In this document: positions 1 to 8,892 of the stretch, piece after piece
Layout of the letters: each line of letters begins with the position of its first letter
Numbering within the stretch: the stretch's first letter is position 1
Source: Arthrobacter sp. OAP107
GTDB taxonomy: Bacteria > Actinomycetota > Actinomycetes > Actinomycetales > Micrococcaceae
Direction of reading: 5' to 3'
DNA length: 64,000 bases
Assembly: GCF_040546765.1 (NCBI RefSeq)
Contig: NZ_JBEPOK010000001.1
Span: 496,001-560,000, forward strand
The notes under the pieces: model-generated
Told to the model about the DNA's origin: nothing
Seen by the model: the letters and a program-made list of their open reading frames with translations, nothing else
Databases searched by the model: none
Position numbers and translations under genes: made by a program

Positions 1-691
1 TGATGGTTCTGGTGGCGCCGAACTTCGTAGCGACGGCGAGACGGTCGTCGTTCACGTCCGTCACCACGATCTCGGCCGCGCCCCGGGCTGCCGCGACCTG
101 GGCCACCAGCAGCCCAATGGGGCCGGCGCCGGTGATCAGCACGCGGTGGCCCTTCCGGACCTGCGCCCGTTCCACAGCCCAGACGGCGACGGCGAGCGGT
201 TCGATCGCTGCCCCGATTTCGGCCGGGATGCTGTCCGGCAGCGGGTGGACGGCGGCTTGGGGCACCACGACGTGGCGGGCGAACAGCCCGTCGGTGGGCG
301 GGGAACCGAAGCAGGTTCCGGCGGGGCAGAGGTTGTAGCGCCCGGCGAGGCAGGTGGGGCATTCCCGGCAGGGCAGGGCCGGTTCGATGACGACGGCGGT
401 GCCCGCGGCGACGGTGGCCTGCGGTCCGGCGGCGATGACGACGCCGGCACCTTCGTGGCCCAGAACGGTGGGCTGGCGCAGCACGTTGGTGCCGTTGCGG
501 CCTTCGGCGAAGTAGTGCATGTCCGAGCCGCAGATCCCGCCGGAGCGCATTTCGACCAGCAGGTCCTGCGGGCCGAGGACGGGCAGCGGCTTGTGCTCGA
601 TGCGCAGGTCGCGGGCGCCGTGCAGCACGGCGGCCTGGGTGCCGGTGGGAAGCCCGGCTGTTTTGGTTGACGGTATGGCTTGGGTGGTCAT
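1..691 (-). CDS. Zn-dependent L-idonate/L-gulonate 5-dehydrogenase (partial)
   Basis: Medium-chain zinc alcohol dehydrogenase; its C-terminus runs off the left edge. Visible are the catalytic-zinc Cys54 in GICGSDMHYF, the GHEGAG motif around His79, four structural-zinc cysteines (108, 111, 114, 122) and the Rossmann motif GAGPIG near 188-193. The ATG overlaps the TGA of the upstream reductase (ATGA), so the two are translationally coupled. Family members oxidise L-idonate, sorbitol or L-gulonate at C5. The neighbouring fructuronate reductase and ManD fit L-gulonate to D-fructuronate best (an RspB-like role), but the substrate is inferred from context. Confidence 0.85.
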   Translation of the reverse strand, partial: MTTQAIPSTKTAGLPTGTQAAVLHGARDLRIEHKPLPVLGPQDLLVEMRSGGICGSDMHYFAEGRNGTNVLRQPTVLGHEGAGVVIAAGPQATVAAGTAVVIEPALPCRECPTCLAGRYNLCPAGTCFGSPPTDGLFARHVVVPQAAVHPLPDSIPAEIGAAIEPLAVAVWAVERAQVRKGHRVLITGAGPIGLLVAQVAAARGAAEIVVTDVNDDRLAVATKFGATRTI

Positions 692-2217
692 GGCGTGCTC
701 CGAACGGTTTGGAGGAACGGTGCTGGAGTGAGGGAAGCGGCGGTGCCGGCCTCGGCGATGGCGGCCAGCGGTCCCGCTGAGTGGATGATGTCGATGAGCT
801 CGCCGGTGCGCAGGATGAATCCGTCCCGGTCGGCCAGTTCCTCGCCGAGGAGGTGGTGGTCGCCGAGGACCCTGCGGGCGAGATCCTGGCCCGAGCGGGA
901 TCCTGCCGCCAGCCCGGCCAGCAGCCCGCGCGCCGGGTCCGCCATGTCGTGGGCCTGGGGGCCGGGGTCGAACCCGGCCAGGGGGGCGATGCAAGCGAGA
1001 TACGCGGCGGTGGTGAGGGCCAGCAGCTGTGGCATCCCGCCGTCGTCGAGCATCTGCAGCGCCGGCAGCGGGATCCGCTGGCGGAGTTTGACGGACCCGT
1101 CGGAGCCCACCTGGCTGGTGCGGTGGCCCAGGGCCGTGTTGCGCCAGCGGGAGAAGAGCTGTTCCTCGTAGGCCTCCACGTCCACTCCGGAGGGCACCGT
1201 GACGCTGGGCAGGTACTCGTTGCGCAGGACGGAGCGGGCGGCTAGTTCGATGGTCGGGTGCGACACGGAGTCGGGGATGGTGGCGGCGCCGGTGAGGGCT
1301 CCGAGGTAGGCGATGAGGGAGTGCGTGCCGTTGAGCAGGCGGACCTTCAGCTGCTCGTAGCCGGCCACCTCGTCAGAGAACACCGCGCCGCCGGCTTCCC
1401 AGGTGGGGCGTCCGGCCATGAAGTTGTCCTCGACGATCCACATGGTGAACGGCTCGGCCGGGACCGGGATCCGGTCCCTGTAGCCGCGCCGGGATGAGAC
1501 CAGGCTGCGGTAGTGCTCGGTGGTGGCCGGCACGATCCGGTCCACCATGGAGGAGGGGAAGCTAGTGCGGGTGTCGATGAAGGCCAGTGCTTCGGCGGCT
1601 TCGGCGGGCGGGAGAAGCGCGGCGAATTCGCGGACCAGCCGCTGCGTGTGGTGGCCGTTGTCGGCGAGGTTGTCGCAGCTGAGGATGGTGACGGGTTCGG
1701 CGTGGGTCCCGGACCGGTGCTGCAGGCCGCGGACGATCTGCCCGATCGGGGTCTGGGGCGAGCCGGGGTGGGCGAGGTCGTGCCGGATGGCCGGGTCCTG
1801 CAGGTTCAGGGAGCCGGTGGCCGGGGTGTAGTTGTAGCCGTTTTCGGTGACGGTGAGGGACACGATGCGGGTGCCGGCGTCGCCGATGGCCCTGACCACG
1901 CGGTCCGGGTCGGCGGCGGCGGTGAAGGCATCCGTGTGGACCCGGGGAACGGAAAACGTCGAACCCTCGGGTGATATTTCCACCACGGTGTAGAGCATGT
2001 CCTGGGCGTGCAGGGCGTCCGGGATGGCGGAGGAGCGGCTGGCGACGCCGATGATGCCCCAGTCGCCGCCGTGGGCGGTGACGGCGGCGTCGGTGTAGAC
2101 AGCTTGGTGTGCGCGGTGGAAGTTGCCGAGGCCCAGGTGCACGATCCCTGCGGCCGGTGCTGCCGGCCGCCGCAGGATCCCGGGGAGGGCCGCGGAGAGC
2201 GGGGGAGCGGAAGTCAT
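688..2217 (-). CDS. uxuB: Mannitol dehydrogenase family: D-fructuronate reductase
   Basis: A 509-residue member of the long-chain polyol-specific dehydrogenase family. The N-terminal nucleotide-binding region reads GIVHLGLGNFHRAHQAV, and the catalytic Lys-x4-Asn-x2-His motif is visible as KVRLLNGTH. It should interconvert D-fructuronate and D-mannonate with NADH; mannitol 2-dehydrogenase is the alternative. I chose the ATG at 2217 because AAGGA lies 9 nt upstream; a GTG 6 nt earlier would give a GTGA overlap with manD. It sits between manD and the 5-dehydrogenase in one operon, which supports the uronate assignment. Confidence 0.82.
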   Translation of the reverse strand: MTSAPPLSAALPGILRRPAAPAAGIVHLGLGNFHRAHQAVYTDAAVTAHGGDWGIIGVASRSSAIPDALHAQDMLYTVVEISPEGSTFSVPRVHTDAFTAAADPDRVVRAIGDAGTRIVSLTVTENGYNYTPATGSLNLQDPAIRHDLAHPGSPQTPIGQIVRGLQHRSGTHAEPVTILSCDNLADNGHHTQRLVREFAALLPPAEAAEALAFIDTRTSFPSSMVDRIVPATTEHYRSLVSSRRGYRDRIPVPAEPFTMWIVEDNFMAGRPTWEAGGAVFSDEVAGYEQLKVRLLNGTHSLIAYLGALTGAATIPDSVSHPTIELAARSVLRNEYLPSVTVPSGVDVEAYEEQLFSRWRNTALGHRTSQVGSDGSVKLRQRIPLPALQMLDDGGMPQLLALTTAAYLACIAPLAGFDPGPQAHDMADPARGLLAGLAAGSRSGQDLARRVLGDHHLLGEELADRDGFILRTGELIDIIHSAGPLAAIAEAGTAASLTPAPFLQTVRSTP

Positions 2218-2219
2218 GG

Positions 2220-3437
2220 TCACCAGTCCTTCATGGTGCCGTCGAGCTCGCGGGCGACGGGCAGGTAGGCCTGTTTGTAGGGGAAGCGGGCGGCTGCGTC
2301 CTCGTCCACGTGCACGCCGAGGCCAGGTTGGTCGCCGGGATGGAGGTAGCCGTCCTCGAAGCGGAAGCTGGACTGGAACACTTCGGACACCAGGGGGTCG
2401 TAACCCATGTATTCCTGGATGGCGAAGTTGGACGTGGCCAGGCCCAGGTGGAGGGAGGCGGAGAGGTTGATCGGCGAGACGTCGGAGGGGCCGTGCGGCG
2501 CGCCCTTGATCTGGTAAACCTCCGCCAGGGCCAGGATCTTGCGGACGTGGGAGATGCCTCCGGCATGCACGACGGCGGTCCGAATGAAGTCGATGAGGCG
2601 TTCGGTGATGAGGTGCTCGCAGTCCCAGACGGTGTTGAAGACCTCGCCGATGGCCAGCGGGACGGTGGTCTGCTGGCGCAGGGTGCGCAGCAGGCGCTGG
2701 TTTTCCGCGGGCGTGACGTCCTCGAGCCAGAACAGGTCCACGTCCTCGAGGGACTTGGCCAGCCGGGCGGCTTCGGTGGGGTTGAGCCGGTGGTGGACAT
2801 CGTGCAGGAGCTTGAGCTCCGGGCCCACGTGCTCGCGGACCGCGGCGAGGACCTTCGGGGCGTGGCGGAGGTAGGCGGAGGTGTCCCAGTCCTCTTCGAC
2901 GGGTCCGGCGCCGCGGCCCGCCGGTTCGTAGCTGGCCGCTCCGCGGGTAACGCCGTAGACCTTGTCCAGACCCGGAACGCCGGACTGGACGCGCACCGCC
3001 CGGAAGCCCTGTTCCCGGCGGCGGTCCACGGAGTCGAGGAGCTCGGGAACGTCCCAGCCCGTGGCGTGGGTGTACGTGAGGATCTTGTCCCGGGCGGCGC
3101 CGCCGAGCAGCTGGTAGACGGGAACGTCCAGGGCCTTGCCCTTGATGTCCCACAGTGCCAGGTCGATGGCGCCGATCGCGGCCATCGTCACCGGACCGCG
3201 CCGCCAGTAGGCGCCACGGTAGAAGTACTGCCAGGTGTCTTCGATCCGGTCAGCGTCCCGGCCAAGCAGGGCGGGGGCGAGGTGGTCTCGGAGGTAGCTG
3301 GCGACCGAGAGTTCGCGGCCGTTGAGGGTGGCGTCGCCCCAGCCGATCAGCCCATCGTCGGTAGTGATCTTCAGGGTGACGAAGTTGCGGCTGGGGCTGG
3401 TGACGAGGACGTCGACGTCGACGATTTTTCGGGTCAT
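2220..3437 (-). CDS. manD: D-mannonate dehydratase, enolase superfamily (ManD)
   Basis: A 405-residue mandelate-racemase/enolase superfamily protein of standard ManD length. Metal ligands appear as Asp213 in HDVHHRLNP, Glu239 in WLEDVTPAENQ and Glu265 in IGEVFNT. The ManD-specific PHGPSD motif carries His315, and the chain ends in Trp (MKDW), as known ManD proteins do. It dehydrates D-mannonate to 2-keto-3-deoxy-D-gluconate. Its ATG overlaps the stop of the upstream hydroxyacid dehydrogenase (ATGA). No KDG kinase or aldolase is in the window, so those must be encoded elsewhere. Confidence 0.92.
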   Translation of the reverse strand: MTRKIVDVDVLVTSPSRNFVTLKITTDDGLIGWGDATLNGRELSVASYLRDHLAPALLGRDADRIEDTWQYFYRGAYWRRGPVTMAAIGAIDLALWDIKGKALDVPVYQLLGGAARDKILTYTHATGWDVPELLDSVDRRREQGFRAVRVQSGVPGLDKVYGVTRGAASYEPAGRGAGPVEEDWDTSAYLRHAPKVLAAVREHVGPELKLLHDVHHRLNPTEAARLAKSLEDVDLFWLEDVTPAENQRLLRTLRQQTTVPLAIGEVFNTVWDCEHLITERLIDFIRTAVVHAGGISHVRKILALAEVYQIKGAPHGPSDVSPINLSASLHLGLATSNFAIQEYMGYDPLVSEVFQSSFRFEDGYLHPGDQPGLGVHVDEDAAARFPYKQAYLPVARELDGTMKDW

Positions 3438-4414
3438 CGGGAAATCACTACATTCTTGAGTGGCTGGTTCGCGGACAGGCGGGCGATGTTTTCGGCGATC
3501 TCGAGGGCGCGTCCGCGGAAGGTTTCGGCGGTGACGCCGGAGGAGTGCGGGGTCATGATGACGTTGTCGAGCCGGCCGAACGGCAGCGATGACGGTTCGC
3601 CGCGGCCGTCGGTGCCCGGGTACTGGTACCAGACGTCGATGGCGGCGCCGGCGATCCGGCGCTCCTTCAGGGCCTCGTAGAGTGCGGCTTCGTCGACGAC
3701 AGGGCCGCGGGCGACGTTGACGAGCTGTCCGTCGGGGCCGAGGTCGTCCAGTTCGGCCGCACCGATCAGGGAGGTGGTTCCGGCGTCGAGCGGGATGCTG
3801 ACGACCAGCACGTCGGATTCGCTGAGGGCCTCGCCCAGGCGGTCCGTGGTGCCGGTCCACCGCAGGGATTGTTCTTCCGCGTTGACTGAGCCGCTGCGGG
3901 TGATGGCGATGCCCTCCGCGCCGAAGGCCTGCAGCAGTTTCCAGGCGGCGCTGCCGATGTGGCCGAAGCCGAGGAATGTCACCACCGCGCCGCGCAGCGT
4001 TTCTGGCTGGCGGATGTCGGGGGAGTAGACCGAGGAGGACCAGACGCCGGTGCGCAGGGCGGCATCCTGGCCCAGCAGGTTGCGGCGGAGGGCCACGAGC
4101 ACGGTGGCGATGTGTTCGGCAATGGAGCCCTCATGGTGGAAGGTGTTGGCGCAGACGGCTCCGGCGGGCAGGGCGTCCGCGTCGATGCCGTCGTAGCCGG
4201 CGCCGGCCACGTGGACCAGCCTCAGGTTCCGTGCCTCGGCGCCCATGGTTGCGGTGAACTTGGGCCCCACGTAGACGTCGGCGTCCTTGAGGTCGGTCAG
4301 GACTGAGTGTTCGTTCCAGCTGTCGTGCCAGGAAGTGACGGTGCCTTCCGGCAGCGCCGCCTCGAAGGTGGCGCGCTGGGGCATCAGGTTGGAGTCTGCG
4401 ATGACGATTCTCAT
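3434..4414 (-). CDS. D-isomer-specific 2-hydroxyacid dehydrogenase
   Basis: A 326-residue NAD(P)-dependent dehydrogenase. The dinucleotide site is GFGHIG (149-154), the substrate Arg is in NVARGP (Arg236), and the catalytic His is in MTPHSSG (His290). The position that is normally Glu in DVFxxEP is Tyr here (DVWYQYP, residue 265); related uronate-cluster enzymes share this pattern as far as I recall. It is second in the LacI-controlled operon, two nt after the regulator stop and overlapping manD. Its role in uronate use is not clear; it might reduce a 2-oxo acid or 2-keto aldonate by-product. Confidence 0.85.
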   Translation of the reverse strand: MRIVIADSNLMPQRATFEAALPEGTVTSWHDSWNEHSVLTDLKDADVYVGPKFTATMGAEARNLRLVHVAGAGYDGIDADALPAGAVCANTFHHEGSIAEHIATVLVALRRNLLGQDAALRTGVWSSSVYSPDIRQPETLRGAVVTFLGFGHIGSAAWKLLQAFGAEGIAITRSGSVNAEEQSLRWTGTTDRLGEALSESDVLVVSIPLDAGTTSLIGAAELDDLGPDGQLVNVARGPVVDEAALYEALKERRIAGAAIDVWYQYPGTDGRGEPSSLPFGRLDNVIMTPHSSGVTAETFRGRALEIAENIARLSANQPLKNVVISR

Positions 4415-4416
4415 GG

Positions 4417-5406
4417 TTACTTTCCCTGGAGGGTGTGGTCGGCGGTGCGGGCGGCGAAGGTAGAGCCGCGCACGATGAGCTGCGAGTTGAGGTGGACGGC
4501 CTCGGTGGCGGTCGGTTTGCCGGCGATCTGTTCGAGGAGGAGTTCGAGGGCGAGGGAGCCGCTGCGGGTGATGGGAACGCGGACGGACGTGAGCCCGGGT
4601 TCGGCGGCTGCGGCGATGTCGAGGTCGTCGATGCCCACCACACTGATGTCCTCAGGGCAGTGGTAGCCGAGCGTCCGGGCGCCGGCGAGCATGCCGATGG
4701 CGACGAGGTCGTTGTAGGCGATGACGGCGGTGGCACCGCTGGCCACCACCGAAGCGGCGGCGGCCAGGCCGCCGTCGACCGTGGCATTCTGGTTGCCCAC
4801 GGTGACCAGTTCGATGCCCCACTCTTCGCAGAGTCGGGTGATGGCGGCAAGACGCTGGCCGTTGGCCCAGGAGGAGGCCGGGCCGGGGATGTAGGCGAGC
4901 TTGCGGTGGCCGAGGGCGTGCAGGTGCTCGACGGCCTGCCGGATCCCCTCGCCTGCTTCCATCAGCACGCGGGCGGCCTGGTCTGCCTCGCCGTTGATCA
5001 CGACGAGCGGCGCGTTGCCGGCCAGGTCGTGGATCTGCTCCGACGGGAGCCGCGGAGAGCAGAGGATGATGCCGTCCACGCCGGTGGCGAAGGCCGCGAG
5101 GTGGTCGCGCTCGCGGCCGGAGGACTCGCCGGTGTCGGCCAGGACCATGCGGTGCCGGCCGTGCCAGGCCTGATCCTGGATGGCCTTGATGAGGGCGGCG
5201 AACACCGCGTTGGAGATGTCCGGAACGACGACGCCGAAGGTCCGGCTGCCGCTGAGTCCCGGGACGTCGTAGCCAAGCTGAGTGGCAGCGTCCATGACCT
5301 TCTGCCGGGTTTCGGCGGCGAGTCTGCCGGGGTCGCCGAACGCCCGTGACGCTGTGGCGAGTGAGACGCCCGCGAGCTTTGCGACGTCCGTAAGTTTGGC
5401 CGGCAT
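4417..5406 (-). CDS. LacI-family transcriptional regulator
   Basis: A 329-residue regulator. The N-terminal LacI helix-turn-helix reads LTDVAKLAGVSLATASRAFG, followed by a periplasmic-binding-protein-like effector domain (FGVVVPDISNAVFAALI onward). ATG at 5406 is preceded by a GGAGG at good spacing. It is the first gene of the uronate operon, 2 nt before the hydroxyacid dehydrogenase, so repression is probably autogenous through the site at 5457-5464. The effector is presumably a uronate or aldonate, an inference from the operon. Confidence 0.9.
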   Translation of the reverse strand: MPAKLTDVAKLAGVSLATASRAFGDPGRLAAETRQKVMDAATQLGYDVPGLSGSRTFGVVVPDISNAVFAALIKAIQDQAWHGRHRMVLADTGESSGRERDHLAAFATGVDGIILCSPRLPSEQIHDLAGNAPLVVINGEADQAARVLMEAGEGIRQAVEHLHALGHRKLAYIPGPASSWANGQRLAAITRLCEEWGIELVTVGNQNATVDGGLAAAASVVASGATAVIAYNDLVAIGMLAGARTLGYHCPEDISVVGIDDLDIAAAAEPGLTSVRVPITRSGSLALELLLEQIAGKPTATEAVHLNSQLIVRGSTFAARTADHTLQGK

Positions 5407-5443
5407 CGGTCCTCCAGTTGCTTCGTTGAAACCCTTCTCCTCA

Positions 5444-5473
5444 ATTATGGAAAGAGTTGTACAAAGTTGTCAA
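5444..5473 (-). promoter_or_regulatory. Promoter with embedded operator for the LacI-uronate operon
   Basis: Read on the minus strand: TTGACA (5473-5468), 18-nt spacer, CATAAT (5449-5444). The spacer holds the perfect palindrome TTGTACAA (5457-5464), so a bound LacI-type repressor would block polymerase directly. It lies 38 nt upstream of the LacI ATG. Confidence 0.65.
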
Positions 5474-5544
5474 GGGTTTTCCATGAGTTGCATCACAGGG
5501 TTGAATGGATGGGCCTGGATTGCCAAGGACCGCGATAACGCAAG

Positions 5545-5578
5545 AAGGACGACGGCGGGTGGTCCCGCCGTCGTCCTT
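5545..5578. terminator. Hairpin of the GACGACGGCGGG family
   Basis: A perfect 15-bp stem (5545-5559 with 5564-5578) around a 4-nt loop. It is downstream of the minus-strand flavoprotein operon (stop at 5665) and upstream of the LacI promoter, so it would insulate the two. The same core recurs at 22308, 35292, 41137, 42976 and 61487. Confidence 0.7.
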
Positions 5579-5664
5579 CGTTTGCCTGAGTTTTTGTACA
5601 GATAATGGGCGCTAAACGCCCCTTGAAGTCGCGGCACGTGGACAAAAACTCCAAGGTGGGCGGC

Positions 5665-7322
5665 TTAGAGGTTTGCGGCGAGGTGCTCCCCGACTGCGAA
5701 GGCCCGGGTGATGGCCGAGCCCAGAGTTGCGCCGCCGCCGGGGTAGTTGTTGCGGAAAACCCCGGCGGAGACGTTGCCCGCGGCGTAGAGGCCCGGGAGG
5801 GGCTGCCGGCGCCGGTCCAGGACGCTGCCGTTGAAGTCGGTGTCCAGGCCGCCGGAGGTTCCCAGCACGCCGGCGGAAATCCGGACGGCGTAGAACGGAG
5901 CCGTCGCGAGCGGGGCCAGGCACGGGTTGGGGGTGTTGGCGGCGTCGCCGAGGAAGCGGTCCTGCGGCGTGGCGCCCCGGTGGAACTCCGTGTCCACCCC
6001 CTCCGAGGCGTCGGCATTGAACCTGGAAACCGTGGCTGCCAGTCCAACCGGATCAATCCCCACCTTGCCGGCCAGCTGGTCCAGCGAATCCGCCGCCGTC
6101 ATCCACGCGGCCGGAGAGCCCGCGCCCGAGCCGGCCACCGGGTACTTCGCCAAGTACGCAGCGTCGAACACGAGCCATGCCGGGTTGTTCTGCTGGCGGC
6201 CGGTCAGCGGGTCAACGGAGGCGAACACCCGGCAGGCATCGTGATAGTTCAGGGCCTCATTCACGAACCGCTTCCCGGCCGCGTTCACCGTGATCGAGCC
6301 GGGAAGGGTCATTTCCACGTTCCCCATCCGGCCGGACCGCACGCCGTCGTACTCGTGCGAGGCCTCGGAAATCACCGGCACACCCCAGATGGCGGTCATG
6401 TCCGCCACCGCGGCGCCGGCCTTCAGCCCCAGCTCCAGGCCGTCGCCCTCGTTGGACGGCGCGCTGATAGGCGTCACCGGAAACGGCAGGAACGCCCGGC
6501 GCAACCGCCCGGGTTCCATTCGAAACCGCCGGAAGCGAGCACGACGGCGCCCGCTGAGATGGTTTTGCCGGCTGCAACGCCGCCGAGGGTCACCGTCCAC
6601 TTGTCACCATCGCGGACCAGGTCATCGACCGGCGCGGAGACTGCGATCTCCACGCCGCGGTCCAGCGCACTCGCCAGCAGCGACCCCACCAGGGCGCCGC
6701 CCATCGTCCGCACGCCCGCGGAGGCCCGCCGGGCCAGCAGCTCCGGATCAGCCGCGCGGCCGTTAAGCTGGTCGCGCTCGGTCATGGTCAGGAGCGGAAA
6801 ATACGACGACGGCCGGATCGCCTCCGCGAGGCCCGGGTACCCCGACGGGTCGAAGGCACCGTTGTCCAGGCTGCGCCCGCCGTCGGCCGCGCCCTGCCAT
6901 TCCATGTGGTAATCCGGGCGGGCGATCGGTGTCAGCGACAGCCGGGTTTCGGCGTCGAGATAGGCGACGGCGCGTGGCGCCATGGTGACATACCACTCCA
7001 CTTCTTCACGGGTCAGCCCGTGCCCGGCGGCCTCGGTCAGGTAGGCGACGCCGTCCTCACGGCTGTCCCGGTACCCGGCCTGCCGGGCGAGGTGGTTGTT
7101 CGGCGCCCATATCACGCCGCCCCCGGCCGCAGTAGTGCCGCCGAGCAGTGCGGCCTTCTCCGCCACCAGCACCCTCAGCCCCGCATCGGCCGCCCGGACC
7201 GCGGCGACCAGGCCGGCCGCACCGCTGCCCGCAACCACCACGTCGTAGGTGCCCTCGATGTTCCGTGCGGGCGTAAGCAGCGGGCCCGACGCCGTGCCGC
7301 TCACGGCGTCGCCTCCGCTCAC
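5665..7322 (-). pseudogene. FAD-dependent dehydrogenase, fumarate reductase/KSTD-like, frameshifted
   Basis: Two reading frames together make one flavoprotein of about 550 residues. The first frame (GTG at 7322) has the FAD-binding VVVAGSGAAGLVAAVRAADAG and runs to GGFEWNP. The second frame resumes with RRAFLPFPVTPISAP and continues to the C-terminal GLYAAGNVSAGVF and NNYPGGGATLG motifs. The break is near 6500-6515 and fits loss of one base in a G/C run. An intact relative lies at 19603-21405. The start overlaps the MDR dehydrogenase stop (GTGA). It may be a true pseudogene or a sequencing indel. Confidence 0.8.
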
Positions 7323-8404
7323 GCCCGGGCCTCCGTCATTGCGGCAGTCCCCGCTGGGCGGGCCGACTGCGCGGACGGCATGTCCACCACGATCTTCCCC
7401 ACCGGTTCGGATCGGCTGCGCATCAGTTCGAAGGCCTGCTGCAGGTCCTCGAAGCGGAAACGGTGGGTCAGTAGCGCGCGGGCCTGGTCGCGGTGCCGGG
7501 CCAGCAGTTCCAGCCCTGCCGGGATGAGGTTCAGGCTGTTCCGGCTGCCCAGCAGGTCGATCTCCTTGAAAGGGATGGCGTTCATCGGGACGGACGCGGT
7601 CCGCGCCGAAATCCCCACCTGCACGATCCGTCCGGCGCTCGCCACCAGGCGTATGGCGGTTTCCAGCGAGGACGGAACGCCTGTGGCCTCAATGACCAGC
7701 TCCGGGCGGGACGAATCCGTCAGCGCATCCAGCCGGGCGGCCTGGTCCGCGCCGGGGAAATCCGCACGGGGATCCACCAGCAGCGTATCGACGGCGCCAA
7801 ACATGGAAGCCAGCGCCAGCCGGTCCGGCTCGGTGTCGGCGCAAACGACGTTCACACCCAGATCGGTCAGGTACAGCGTGGCGAGCAGCCCGATCGGACC
7901 GCTGCCCAGCACCAGGGCTGTTTCTCCCGGAGATGGCCGCCCCCGGTTCACCGCCTGCATGGCGATGGACGCGGGCTCGGCCACGGCCGCGAGATCCAGT
8001 TCCAGGCCGTCCGGGACAGGGCAGAGCTTCTCCGCCGGCACGCTGACCAGCTCCACGAGCGCGCCGTCCGAATAGCACCCGATGCAGCCGATGTTCTCGC
8101 AGACGTTGAACCGGCCCAGGCGGCACGGGCGGCAGCGTCCGCAGTAGACCACCGGGCTGACGGCAACGCGGTCGCCGGCGCGGATGCCGGCGTCGTTGTC
8201 TCCGATGGCCTCGACGATGCCGGCGAATTCATGGCCTTGGATGACCGGCAGCCCGGCCGGATAGTCGTCCTCCCAGATGTGCAGGTCAGTCCCGCAGAGG
8301 GTGACGTTGTGGACACGGACCAGGGCATGGCCCGGCTCGAGGGCCGGCTGCGGAACGTCCTCGTACCGGAGCGTCTCCTTGGAGATGGTGCGCGCGATCA
8401 GCAT
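7319..8404 (-). CDS. Zinc-dependent medium-chain alcohol dehydrogenase
   Basis: A 361-residue MDR protein. It shows the catalytic Cys of TLCGTDLHIWED, the GHEFAGIVE motif, a structural-zinc lobe (CGRCRPCRLGRFNVC), and a Rossmann motif LVLGSGPIGLLA. Overall it resembles L-threonine/sorbitol/galactitol dehydrogenases. It lies between a YciI protein (10 nt away) and the flavoprotein (GTGA overlap), so the three form one operon that probably oxidises a secondary alcohol of an unknown substrate. Confidence 0.82.
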   Translation of the reverse strand: MLIARTISKETLRYEDVPQPALEPGHALVRVHNVTLCGTDLHIWEDDYPAGLPVIQGHEFAGIVEAIGDNDAGIRAGDRVAVSPVVYCGRCRPCRLGRFNVCENIGCIGCYSDGALVELVSVPAEKLCPVPDGLELDLAAVAEPASIAMQAVNRGRPSPGETALVLGSGPIGLLATLYLTDLGVNVVCADTEPDRLALASMFGAVDTLLVDPRADFPGADQAARLDALTDSSRPELVIEATGVPSSLETAIRLVASAGRIVQVGISARTASVPMNAIPFKEIDLLGSRNSLNLIPAGLELLARHRDQARALLTHRFRFEDLQQAFELMRSRSEPVGKIVVDMPSAQSARPAGTAAMTEARA

Positions 8405-8413
8405 GGCGCGCTC

Positions 8414-8722
8414 CTAGTTCCGCGTGGTGCCGGCGCCGGCGTCGGCATCAAAGAAGACGTTCCACTGCCGGATGCTGCGCTGCTCCACAAGGCCGTTGCG
8501 ATAGAACGGGTCCTGGTCCATCAGGGCCTCGACGTCGGCCTTCGAGTCAGCCTCGATGATCAGGAGCGCGCCTGGTTCCTCCTCCGGCCCGAACGGACCG
8601 CTCTTCATCAGTGTGCCGTCGTCGAACTGCTCCTGCAGGAATTCCACGTGGCGGGGGCGGTGTTCGTCCCGGCCTGCGGACGAGTCGGCGGTGTAGGCGT
8701 AGGTGACGGCGAATGTTCCCAT
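8414..8722 (-). CDS. YciI family protein
   Basis: A 102-residue ferredoxin-like alpha/beta protein. The YCII signature is seen in HVEFLQEQFDDGTLMKSGPF and in the DQDPF motif that follows VEALM. Members include chloromuconolactone dehalogenase-like and small helper proteins; most have no proven reaction. First gene of the minus-strand operon with the MDR dehydrogenase and flavoprotein. A possible catalytic or accessory role in that pathway is inferred from the linkage only. Confidence 0.8.
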   Translation of the reverse strand: MGTFAVTYAYTADSSAGRDEHRPRHVEFLQEQFDDGTLMKSGPFGPEEEPGALLIIEADSKADVEALMDQDPFYRNGLVEQRSIRQWNVFFDADAGAGTTRN

Positions 8723-8806
8723 GGTGTGTCCTCATCGTTGAGTGGATGTTCCCTCCATCGTGGCCACCGGGATTGTGCCGCGTCCAACACTTATTTGGTC
8801 AATGAG

Positions 8807-8825
8807 TATGTGTGGAAAGCACATA
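8807..8825. promoter_or_regulatory. Inverted repeat upstream of the yciI operon
   Basis: TATGTG-N7-CACATA, perfect 6-bp arms. It contains a T-N11-A pattern like LysR operators and lies 85 nt upstream of the YciI start, downstream of the LysR gene at 8893. A good candidate operator for that LysR. Confidence 0.45.
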
Positions 8826-8892
8826 ATGTACGACGGCGGGAACCGGGGCTGGGTGCCTCAGCTGACCTGGGTGCCAGCCCGTGGATACCGGC

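Noticed and set aside
2109..3680. 523-codon plus-strand frame
   Set aside because: Antisense shadow of manD and its neighbours; no ribosome site or family match.
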